This document shows positions 46,689 through 56,908 of a stretch of DNA of 64,000 nucleotides, one piece after another. This DNA comes from Fomitopsis serialis (taxonomy: Eukaryota; Basidiomycota; Agaricomycetes; Polyporales; Fomitopsidaceae): NCBI RefSeq assembly GCF_022376445.1, contig NW_025955081.1:60914-124913 (forward strand), read 5' to 3'. The notes under the pieces are model-generated. The model did no database searches, had not been told where the DNA came from, and saw only the letters and a program-made list of their open reading frames with translations. Numbering within the stretch: the stretch's first letter is position 1; each line of letters opens with the position of its first letter. The translations under genes were made by a program, and so were the position numbers.

Positions 46689-47500
46689 CTATGTCCTCGA
46701 CCTCCACACCCATGACCGCCACCCCCTACGAACAGACGGACCGGCGTCGGAGCCACGGTCAGTGTTGACGCGCTCGAGCAGGCTTTCGAGCAACCCGACG
46801 AGGGTGCCGTGCGTGCGGCGCTGGTCGACTGCAATGTTGTGAATCGCTCGACCCATGGACTCGAGATTGTCGGGCAGCTGGCGAAAGTCGGACAGGATCA
46901 ACGACTCGCGCTGATACTGCGGGTTCGCGAGAGGACGACGCTCGGCCTGGTTGACTTGTTCGAGCAGTACCAAGGTCTCGGACCACGCGATCGTAGGGTA
47001 GGGCGAACCTAGGATGTCCCCCTGGTTGCCATCGCGGTGAAAGACCTCGTCGAGGTAACACATCAACTCGTCGATCTCGGGGAACGACCTAGGAGCAGGA
47101 AGTGTATCGTTCGCTAGCAGGATGGCCCGGCTGCAGGACTCGAACAAGAATCGCTGTTCGAAGGTCGGTTCAATGGTTCGAATGGTAGTCTAAGTGCGGA
47201 GGCACGTACAATCATCCAACGGACTCCGTGGGCCCAAGCCAGCCACTCTCCGGGACTGTTGGCATCGTATCGCGGCTCGACAAGTCCCTCGGTCTTGAGG
47301 ACCTCTAGGAGGCGGTAGTAGCGGGCAGCATACGCTTCGGAAGTTGGGTCGAGGTGCGGCATGTTCGTGTAAGTCAGGCGAACTCCTGCAGCTGTCTCAT
47401 ATCTTCGAGGACTGTCACCGGCTCCGGTTATGACCTTCGCCGTTCGGGGACGGTCGCCCGTTATGCGGAACCTGCGGAAGGCCGAGTTGGATTCTCTCAT
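46689..47500 (-). CDS. Unknown two-exon gene inside Gypsy B/LTR region
   Basis: It starts MRESNSAFRRFRITGDRPRT at 47500. Exon 1 ends near 47210, a short intron follows, and exon 2 continues as RFLFESCSRAILLANDTLPA to the stop at 46689. It is about 250 residues, mostly helical by composition, with an acidic central part (FPEIDELMCYLDEVFHRDGN) and a leucine-rich C-terminal helix (LVGLLESLLERVNTDRGSDA). No family was recognised. Its ATG abuts the TG of the LTR-like segment at 47502, so the LTR may supply a promoter on the minus strand. Confidence 0.5.
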
Positions 47501-47501
47501 G

Positions 47502-48040
47502 TGTTAGTAGGTCCGGGTCGAGCATTGTGACATTCTCCGATTGGCTGCTTTCCTTATCACTTTCATTCATCATTTCTTGTATTTCTCTTGGCTCTCTTGG
47601 TCTTCGGACCGTATTTTCCTGTATATACTCTGGGACTTGTTCCCCTCGAATCTCAGAGACCCCCTTACCCTCTCAATCTCACCTCGCACCGGTGAGGTTC
47701 GTCAGTCAGCTAGTACGTTCAAAGTCAGCAAGTTCGCCAGTCAGTCAGTTCGTTCGAAGCCAGTCAGTCAGTTCGCCAGTACATTCGCCAGCTCGTAGTT
47801 GCCCCGAGAGGCTCTACACTTCTCCTCCTGCCGTCGCTCGCCTTCCTTGTCACCGTTCGTTCGACACGTCTGTCGAAACCCTCCTTCCTACCTTTGAGGC
47901 TTAGCCCTCGCCTTCTAACAGTCTTCGACATCTTCGAAGCTCTCCCACGTCGTTCGGAGTCTTGTCCGTCCTCCTCCTTCTTACCTAGACCACTGTACAG
48001 TCCCCCGTACATCTCATAGACGCAGAGGCCTCGCATAACA
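47502..48040 (+). repeat. LTR-like segment
   Basis: 539 bp starting TGTTAG and ending ATAACA. It contains ctgtatatactctgg at about 47617-47631, a TATA box for plus-strand transcription, followed by a C/T-rich region typical of R/U5. It has tandem GTCAGTCAGTTCG words near 47700-47780. No partner LTR is in the window. It does not resemble the Gypsy A LTR. It immediately precedes the truncated Gypsy A RT. Confidence 0.45.
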
Positions 48041-49256
48041 CTGCTCGACCTCACGGTTGGGTTTTTGTGTGGCTTTTGTGTTCTTTTCGGTCGCGTCACC
48101 GTACGACCTCAAAATCACCGTTGAGGACGGCGCTGTTCCACCCCTCGGACCTATCTATTCCTTGTCCAAGCTAGAGCTCGACACTCTCCGAGAGTACATT
48201 GACGAGAACCTCCACTCTGGTTTCATCCGCCCTTCCAATTCTCCGTGCGGAGCTCTGGTCCTCTTCGTCAAGAAGAAAGACGGGTCGCTTCGTCTCTGTG
48301 TCGACTACCGGGGTTTGAATAAAATCACCCGGAAGGACCGCTACCCTCTTCCCCTCATCTCCGATCTCCTGGACAGTCCTCGGAAGGCCAGAATCTATAC
48401 CAAGATTGACCTCCGGCACGCCTACAACCTTGTCCGGATTGCTCCGGGAGACGAGTGGAAGACCGCATTCCGAACTCGATATGGATCCTTTGAATGGCAA
48501 GTCATGCCCTTCGGACTTTCCAACGCCCCAGCGGTGTTTCAGCGTTTTGTCAACGAGATTTTTTCCGACCTACTCGATGTTCACGTCGTGGTTTATCTCG
48601 ACGACATTCTCATCTATTCCGATAACCCCGAGGACCACCGGAAACACGTCAAGGAAGTACTCCGGCGGCTCCGAAAGCATCACCTCTACGCTCGTGCGGA
48701 CAAGTGCGAATTTCACGCCGACTCCGTCGAGTACCTCGGGTACATCCTCTCTGCTGACGGTCTAACCATGGCTGAGTCTAAGGTCAAGGCGATTCTGGAC
48801 TGGCCGGAACCCCGCAAAGTCCGAGACGTTCAATCGTTCCTCGGCTTCGCCAATTTCTACCGCCGGTTCATTCACAATTACTCCGAAATCGTCCTACCGC
48901 TCACCCGACTCACCCGGAAATCCGTTGCCTGGAATTTCTCCGAGGACTGCCGTAAGGCGTTCAACGAGCTGAAGCAGGCTTTCACCACCGCTCCGATCCT
49001 GCACCACTGGATCCCCGACAAGCAGATCACCGTCGAGACCGATGCGTCAGACTACGCAATCGCCGGAATATTGTCCATTACTGTGGACTCCGGGGAAATC
49101 CACCCGATCGCTTTTCACTCTCGGACCTTGACTGGTGCGGAACTGAACTACGACACTCACGATAAGGAACTCTTGGCTATTTTTGAAGCCTTCAAGACGT
49201 GGCGGCATTATCTCGAAGGCTCCGAATCTCCGGTCGACGTTGTCACGGACCACAAG
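48041..49256 (+). CDS. Gypsy A reverse transcriptase/RNase H part (5' and 3' cut)
   Basis: Conserved from about 48106: [74 protein letters not shown], the catalytic [11 protein letters not shown], then the RNase H region ([37 protein letters not shown]). It ends in frame at GTCACGGACCACAAG, where the Copia LTR begins at 49257. The following residues are encoded at 27818 downwards on the other strand. Gag and protease are missing upstream of 48106. Confidence 0.88.
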
Positions 49257-51614
49257 TGTTGAACCATATAGGCGCCCACCGGGCCGCCGGGTTCCACGGG
49301 CCGGATTGCACTGCACGTGCTAGATCCGCACTTACCGCATAGAGCAAGTCATGCGTGGGAATGGACTATACAGTAGTATTAGTCAGCGTCTCTCAGATGT
49401 ATATAAGACCCACCAGTAGCGTAGCTCTCTCTCCAGTACTTCCAACACCGGAACTACTTGTGTGTAGTGCATTGCAGGGGTTCGGGTAACCCGCGGGGGT
49501 CGCGGGTACGGGTACTCGCGGGTAAGGGTCCGGGTAGCGATTTCCGTACCCGCATACCCGCCCTGCAGCCGTGCGGGTATTGCCCAAAGCGGCAACCCCG
49601 CGAGCGCCCAAACTCGCGGGGATGCCCCGGTCTGCCCCTTTCGAGTCTCCCTCCACCAGGTCGACTCGCCCACGCCCACGGCCTCAGCCTCAGCAATACG
49701 ACGCACACGCGCGCGGCGAGCACTCGCAAAGACCGCGCGTGCGAACGCAAGGCGAACGCAGCCGACGAACACCGCGAGCCCGGGCGCAGCGACGAACGGA
49801 CGGCAGGCCTGGACGATGAGTGGACGGCGGGGAGGAGTGGGCGACTGGCGGGGACGGGCGACTGGCGGGGACGGGCGAGGGCCTACAGGTGAGTGCAGAC
49901 GCATACGAGCTTGTCCACTAAAGCAGACGCAAGGCATCGCGACGCGCACAACAACTGCGAGCACGCAGGGCCAATGCCCCGCGTGCAGACACAGCCGATG
50001 AACGGGCGACGTAAGGGCAGGGCCGCATGTGGGCGTAGGGTGAATGGGTGGGCAGCAGGCGACTCGGAGGAACCAGGCCGGCGGGCGACCAGGTGAGTGC
50101 AAGCCGTGTGAGCAAGCGCGCTGACCTTGGGCATAGGACGCGCCAACGTGCAGTACAGCAGACACGCCGACCACGAGCGCGACGGGCGAATGCTCCGTGT
50201 GCAAACACAGCCGATGGGCGGACCACGGGCACCAGGGTCAACTAACAGGCGGGCGAGCCAGCCGACGGGCGCGTCGTCGCGCAGCACGCCACGCACGGCG
50301 ACCACGAGCGCGCTGGGTGAATGCCCAGCACGCAGACGTGGCCGTCGAACGCGCACGTACGCACGCAGGTAGGTGGGACAACGGGCACACAGGCGACCAG
50401 ACAGCGAGCAGGCGACCGGACGACCGGATGACTGCCCGACCGGACGACCAAACGAGCTCGCAGGTGGATGGGCTAGAAAAAAGGACACGAGCAGCAGGCG
50501 GGCAGGCCAGCGGATGAGCAAGCCAGCACATCAAAGGGCGACGACACGCACGGCAACCGTGAGCGCGCTGGGCAAATGCTCAGCGCGCAGACACGGCCGA
50601 CGAACGTGTACACGAGGGAGCTGGCAGGAGGAAAAGCGAGCGGGTCAATGGGCGGACAGACGGACCAGCGGGCCAGCGGACGACCAGACGAGTAAGCCGG
50701 TGGATGGGCAGGAGAGCCAGGTAAGCGAGCACACGGGTGGGCGCGCGGGCAGGCGAGAGGACGAACAAGCCGGTACGGAGACACGGCCGACGAATAGTCG
50801 GGCCCACGCAAGCGAGCGAGCGGGTGAACGGGTGAACGGACGGACAGGTGGGCTGGCAGACGAGCATCCGGACGAGCAGGCGGATGAGCAGGCAGGACTC
50901 GGGAGAACAGGCAGACGAGCGAGAGAGCTCGCCGATGGATGGGCAGGAACGCGAGGAAGACGGGTGGGCAAGCGGGCACGGACGGGACAACACGTGGACC
51001 ACCACGACACGCACACCGACCACGAGCGCGCTGGGCAAATGCCCAGCACACAGACACGGCCAATGAACGGCAGGCGGGCGAGCAGAGGATGGGCGAGCGG
51101 AGGACCAGCGAACGGAGGACGAGCGAGCAGAGGACCGGCGAACAGAGGACAAGCGAGCGGAGGACCAGTGAGTGTGCGGCCATAACAACGAGCAAGCGGG
51201 GAAGCAGGTGGACGGGTGCGATGGCGGGAATGCGCGAGCGCGAGCACGGAGAGCGGGGAGGACAGCGGGTGCATCGGTGACCCACCCGCTTGCCTGCGCA
51301 CTCGCATACTTACCTGCTCGCCTGCACGAGCCTCCTCACCGTGGCCACTCCCCCACTCACTCCCCCACCCCCCCGCCATTCTGCCCACGGACCCGCTCAC
51401 GGACCCGTAGACCCGTGGACCCGCAGCACCCGCACGAAACCCGTACCCGCGCTGCGGGTCTGGTACCCGGGCGGGTACGGGTACGGGTAAGCCCCCGGAC
51501 ACCCGGGGGTTTACCCCTGCAATTCACTACTTGTGTGCCTCAAGCTTAACAGCAACACCTTCAAGCAGGTAAGTTAGAGCGCGGTCCACTACGTGTGACC
51601 AAGTCTGCTCAACA
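49257..51614 (+). repeat. Copia copy 2, 5' LTR interrupted by hAT-like element
   Basis: LTR pieces lie at 49257-49464 and 51538-51614, with the 8-bp TSD repeated at 51530-51537. TG...CA ends match the copy 1 LTRs. Three single-base differences from the 3' LTR of copy 1 are all CpG transitions. Confidence 0.92.
49465..51529. mobile_element. hAT-like non-autonomous DNA transposon (2065 bp)
   Basis: It is flanked by the perfect 8-bp TSD CTTGTGTG (49457-49464 and 51530-51537). Terminal inverted repeats are TAGTGCATTGCAGGGGT on the left and TAGTGAATTGCAGGGGT on the right (one mismatch), fitting the hAT terminal consensus. Subterminal regions are packed with CGGGTA/TACCCG words. The interior holds about six degenerate copies of a unit whose core is a palindrome (GCTGGGCAAATGCCCAGC, as at 51028-51045). 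Long open frames on both strands lack any transposase motif and reflect GC-rich low-complexity sequence. Confidence 0.85.
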
Positions 51615-51626
51615 GGTTATGAGCCC
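51615..51626 (+). other. Copia primer binding site, copy 2
   Basis: GGTTATGAGCCC directly after the 5' LTR, identical to copy 1 and complementary to the anticodon arm of initiator tRNA-Met. Confidence 0.7.
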
Positions 51627-51905
51627 CGGTCGACACCTGAGTACTGCGCCTCAACGGCTGCGACTCGGTGCGCACTGGCTTACCTGCGGCATCGCCCTCA
51701 CGGGCTTGAAGCCAGGGGGAGACTATGCGCGGAAACGCTGCAGGTCTCAAGCGCGACTCACGTCGCTGCTAAACACCATGAGGACACTGAGTCCATGTGT
51801 GTGGACAGCGCCTTTTGGCTGCAGTCCGTTGTGTGACAGAGCGCTGATGTCGCCTTCGCCAAGCAGCTCTTAAACACTTCCCCCGTTCAACACAACTCTC
51901 ACACA

Positions 51906-54900
51906 ATGTCCAACGCTCTCCTCAACATGGTCCCTGTCCTGGACGGCTCCAACTACGCCAAGTGGTCGGAGGCCATGAAGTCCTACCTCCAGAGCCAGGA
52001 AGTCTGGTTCATGATCGGACAGACTCTCGGTGAGCGCCCAACACTCGAAGAGGGCGGCAGGAACCATCAGGAGGTTTTTGCGTGGACCCAGGCGGACGAG
52101 AAGGCGCAAGGCATGATATGCCTGCGCCTCAGTCCCTCGGTCGTTCAGATCGTCAAAGAAAACGACTCGGCGAAGGATCTCTGGGACATGCTGTCGACAA
52201 TGTACAGCAAGCAGAACGCTGCAAACCTCTACGTGTCCTTCAGGACTGCGACGACAGTGCGCATTCCTGCTGACCAGCATCCTGCTCCTTTCCTCGCCAA
52301 GATCATCGATGCTTGCGAGAAGCTCGAGGACAATGATCTCAAGCTCCCCGACGCGCTTCTGGCCATGATGGCCCTGAATGCTTTACCGTCACGGTACGAC
52401 AACGTCGTGCAGGTCATGCTGCAAACGACGGACGTCAAGAAGCTCAAGATCTCGGATGTCCGGCACGCCGCCAACCTCGCCTTTGAGCAAGGCTCAGGCA
52501 AGAAGGCGTCTTCTTTGCACGACGCGAAGAATATCTCGGCCGTCAAGCGCAAGCAAGGCGAGCCGAGCTTCCAGCAGCAGCAGCAGCGCCATGACGGTGG
52601 CAGCGGCAGCGGCGAGAAGGCTGACAAGGGCAAGGGCAAGCAGCGCGGTAAACGCAGCGGCAAGAAGACCCATGCCCAGAAGGACGGCGGCGGCCACAGC
52701 AACGGCCACGACCACGCCCACATCGCCTCGCAGGCGTCTGTGGCTGGTCCCTCTACGTCCCACGTCGTGGACATCGCGCCTTCGGGCAGCAAAGTCCGCA
52801 TCGTCGAAACGCACGCGCCTGTGCAGAAGCGCCCTATGCGCAACTGCCAGCAATGGCTGCAACGCGCCCTCAAGTTGGCCGAAGAGGTTGACGTCTCTCC
52901 AACGGTCGAGCGCCTCAAAACGCTCACTCAAGTTGTCGACAACTCCGCACAGATCGAGGACTACCTCTCTGACACGGAGTCGCGTGCATCCAAGCGCGCT
53001 CGTCTCTCCAACGACGACAACGACATGGCCGAGAGGATCGACGAGGTGAATGCGGGTTACAACTCGTACAACGACGGCACCTGGGCCGAGACCCAGGAAC
53101 CCCTTAACTGGGGGTCGGACGACGAGGACGTCGACGAGAACGTCGACAAGGACATCGCGATGGCCGCCGGGCTTGATCTGGACGAGGACGCCAGGTCAGT
53201 ACCCTCACCTTCAATTCCCATGCGACCTACTGACAATGCGCTACCCACAGCCGCATGTAGTAGAGTATCATCTAAGTCGCGTGTAATAAATGAATGTATT
53301 GGTAGTTCATTACACAAATATATACACTGTCGTCACGCGCGAGAGTTTGCAGCGTGCTCCAAGTGTAAAGGAAAAATGAAGATTGAGGATGTCCTAGAGG
53401 GTGGCAATGAAGCCTACCCTGATGGAGACCCAACTTGGATGTTGGACTCTGGTGCTTCAATGCACTTTACCAACCGGATGAGTGACTTCGCTGAAGTTGA
53501 GGATCTCAGCAAACCCATCCTGGTGCAGACTGCAAATGGCACGGCCCGCTGCACGAAGCGCGGGACCGTCTTCATCAATTTCCTAGGTGGAGACGGTGAG
53601 ATGATAACAACTCGTCTATACCCTGTCTATTATTTCCAAGGTCTGCATCAACGGTTGTTGTCCATGGGGACTTTCCTCAAAGAAGGCATGACTGTGCGCG
53701 GTGGTTCGCAGCACATCAACCTCTATGAGCCGGGATCGCGGGATCCACTATATGTGTTTAAACCGCTGAACCCAGGTGGCTCTATTTTTGGGATTTATGC
53801 TGCAGCTTCTGGGGAAGATGCGCAAAGTATCCACAATACGGTCTACACTGTAGACTATGAAACTATGCACCGCCGTTTTGGGCATCCCTCAAAGGATGTT
53901 CTTCGGAAGGCTGAAAAACACACCGATGGTTTCCCTCTCAGGGTTGAGTTCCCTACGGAGGATCCTGTGTGCCCTGGATGTGCAGAAGGGAAAATGCCAA
54001 ACAAGGCTTTCCCGCCATCCACAAAGCGAGCGACAGAGCCCTTCGAGCTCATTCACAGTGATGTGAAGTCGTTCCCGCTTGACTCCTACCATAAGTACAG
54101 GTACTACATACTGTACTATGACGACTACACGTCTCACGCCTGGACCGTGAATCTGCGCACCAAAAGTGCTGCGATTTTGTCTACGCGCCAATTTCTCGCC
54201 ACGGTTAAAACCCAATATGGCAAGAAAGTCAAAGGATGGATGTCGGATGCTGGGGGAGAATACAAGTCTGACGCGTTTGATAAGATGCTGAAAGACGAGG
54301 GCATCAAGATCTTGCAAAGCTCGCCACACACTCCTCAGGAAAATGGCAGAGCTGAGCGACTCAACAGGACGATAATGGACAAAGCTCAGGCTATGCGCCT
54401 TGAAGTGTGTCTACCTGAATCCTGGTGGGAATTTGCGGTGAACCACGCTGTCCATGTGTACAATAGGACACCATCTCGTCGCCTCAAATGGCTGACACCA
54501 TATGAGATGTTGAATGGCGAGGCTCCTGCCATTAGGCATCTACGAGTATTCGGGTGCGGCGCATACGTCTTTATCCCCAAGGACGTGCGCAAGAACACTC
54601 TGTCTAGAAAGTCAGAGTTAATGACATACCTCGGTGTCGCCCCCGGAGGTCACGGTGACTTGTTCATGCGTGCACCAAATAATGTGCTCTACACGTCGTC
54701 ACATGCGTTGTTCGACGAGAGTATGTTCCCCAAATGCCCCAGCATGAAGCGGCGGGGTAATACTAGGCTGCAAAGCGCGCCAAAACATGACCACAAAGCG
54801 GGTCACCAACCCACTTCTCAGGAGGATTCAGACGATGAGGATATCTCTCGTCCCTACCACCTTCCAAAGGGAACGGACGATGAGCGTGACGATGCTCAGG

Positions 54901-56873
54901 AGCAGCCAAAGGCGCCCAGTCCAGTTCCGCCGCCACAACCTTCGGGAATTCCTGCGCCTCAAGGGCAGCGGAAATCAGGTCGTCAGCGGAAGCATGTAAC
55001 TCGCCCAGGGAACGTCTACGGAGAAAATCACAATCCCGTAGACCAGTACAAAGAGATTGAAAAGAAGGGGCAGTGGAAAAAGATTGTCGGAGAAGGGTCG
55101 GGTAGCACCCGCCCTAACCCTCAATCAGGGTCGCAGCAACAGGTTCCCGGACCTAGCGCGCCAGAACCACAGCCAGACCAACCTTCTGGATCTGCCTCGG
55201 GCTCAGACGAAGAAGTCGAGGAGTTACTCATGGCACGACTATGCCGGGAAGGGGGAGTAGGAATGGTCAACATGCTGCTTTCATGCGCATTACCATCTGT
55301 TGAACATGATTCTCCAGAGTCCAATCCACGTGAATGGACATACCGCGATATTCTCAAGCTACCCAAAGAGGAGCAAGAGAAGTGGAGACTAGCGTGTCGC
55401 GAGGAGTTAGAGGCTCTACGCAAACGCAATGTCTATGAGTTGGTAGACCGTCCTAAGGGACGTAGGGTTACCAAAAACCGCTGGGTCTTCGACGTCAAAA
55501 CTGACGGTCGTAAAAAGGCTAGACTAGTCGCAAAAGGCTACTCCCAGATTGAAGGCCTTGACTATGATCAGGTCTTCTCTCCTGTCGTACGCTTTGAGAC
55601 CGTGCGCCTAATACTCGCGCTAGCTGCGCTCAAGGGCATGCACATCTCCGGACTCGATGTCCGTAATGCGTACCTCTATGGTAAACTCGACGAGGAGATT
55701 TACATGGAGCAGCCTGACGGCTTTAAAGTCCCAGGCCAAGAGCACAGAGTCCTCCGGCTACTGCGTGCTCTCTATGGACTTAAACAGGCGGGGCTTGCGT
55801 GGTGGCGCACCCTCAATGAGTCCCTCAAGGAACTTGGCTGTGTACGCCTTGTATCCGATGCCGGAATATTCATCTACAAGACAAAAGATGGGAGGTTCAT
55901 CCTCATCATTGTCTATGTGGATGATGCCCTTTTCTGCAGAAAAGACAAGGCCCTAGTGGCCGCTCTAAAGAACTGCTTCATGAAGAAGTGGGAGTGTCGC
56001 GACCTTGGTGACGTCAAGGAATTCCTGCGAATGAGCATTACTCGGAAAGGCGACGAGATTCATCTCGACCAAACTGCCTACCTTGAGAAGGTGCTTGAGC
56101 GCTGTGGCATGCAGAATGCTAAATCTGCGCCTACTCCACTCCCTGCGGGCTACAAACCTGAGCCTTACACTGGCACGGTTGACCCTGCACTTCGAAGTCG
56201 GTATCAGACTGTCATTGGCTCCTTGCTATATATTATGCTTGGAACTCGCCCTGACATCTGTTTCGCCATGACAAAACTCGCGCAACATGCTGCGAACCCG
56301 TCACAAGACCACTTGGATAAAGCACTGTATATCTGCCGCTATCTAATTGGAACCAAGTCCTATGCGCTTGTATACAGCGGCAAAACTGGACAAGGTGTCT
56401 CGGCGTGCACAGACTCCGACTGGGCTAACGACCTGGAGATGCGGAGGTCTCAGAGTGGCTACTTTATGAAGTTAGCTGGTGGAGTGTTCAGTTGGCTGTC
56501 TTGACGGCAAAAGACGGTAGCACTGTCTTCAACTGAGGCTGAATACATGTCGCTCAGCGACTGCAGCCGCCAAGTCGTATGGATTAAAATGCTCCTCACG
56601 GAGATTGGATATCCACTTGGCCCACTACCTATCTGCTCGGATAATCAAGGAGCGATATTCATCGGCTCCAACCCTGTAACTGAGAGGCGGTCGAAACACA
56701 TCGACATACGCTATCATTATATCAGGGAGCTAATTGAAGAACGACAGGTCGAAGTCTTCTTCATTGGCACTGACGATAATCCGGCAGACCTCTTCACCAA
56801 AAACTTGGGCCGTGTCAAGTTCCAAAAGTTCAGAGGCATGCTCGGACTTCGATTCTACGAAGAAGAGTCCTAG
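51906..56873 (+). CDS. Copia copy 2 Gag-Pol polyprotein (one in-frame TGA)
   Basis: A single frame of 1532 codons to TGA at 56502-56504, continuing in phase for a further 122 codons to TAG at 56871-56873. Domains by residue: Gag about 1-210, a Lys/Gly/His-rich linker about 210-290, aspartic protease near 510 (LDSGASMHF), GAG-pre-integrase and integrase about 620-860, RT about 1130-1370 (YVDDALF) and RNase H from about 1500 (TDSDWANDLEMRR). The TGA separates the first RNase H acidic block from LSSTEAEYMSLSDCSRQ. CGA to TGA is the likely change. Unlike copy 1, the Gag-to-protease junction is intact. All catalytic motifs are present up to the TGA. Confidence 0.93.
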
Positions 56874-56894
56874 AGCAACCACGGACGGCAGCCC

Positions 56895-56908
56895 AAGTCT
56901 GCTCAACA
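56895..56908 (+). repeat. Remnant of Copia copy 2 3' LTR
   Basis: AAGTCTGCTCAACA, the last 14 bases of the LTR, is joined directly to the internal sequence ending CGGCAGCCC. The junction shares CCA with both parental sequences, suggesting a microhomology-mediated deletion of the polypurine tract and the rest of the LTR. Confidence 0.85.

Larger units (their letters stand above)
42311..48040 (+). mobile_element. Gypsy element B, 5'-truncated
   Basis: Only the integrase part of pol is present (42311-43744, plus), followed by a convergent Zn-finger gene (43990-45651, minus), a purine tract AAGGGGGAGA (46024-46033) and LTR-like DNA. Protease, RT and RNase H are missing upstream. The right boundary is uncertain: a TG...CA segment at 47502-48040 carries a plus-strand TATA box and may be its 3' LTR, with a MITE and a further minus-strand gene lying in between. 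Confidence 0.55.
49257..56908 (+). mobile_element. Copia LTR retrotransposon, copy 2
   Basis: The 5' LTR (49257-51614) is split by a hAT-like insertion; without it and one TSD copy the LTR is exactly 285 bp. The PBS is GGTTATGAGCCC (51615-51626). A full Gag-Pol frame runs 51906-56873. At the 3' end the polypurine tract and all but the last 14 bases of the LTR (56895-56908) are deleted. The left flank is ACAAG (49252-49256) and the right flank GGGAG (56909-56913), again from two different insertions. Confidence 0.93.

Noticed and set aside
49816..51285. Frames of 200-285 codons on both strands of the hAT-like element as a transposase
   Set aside because: No hAT transposase motifs (BED zinc finger, RNase H-like core, hATC region) are visible, and the frames mirror each other on opposite strands.
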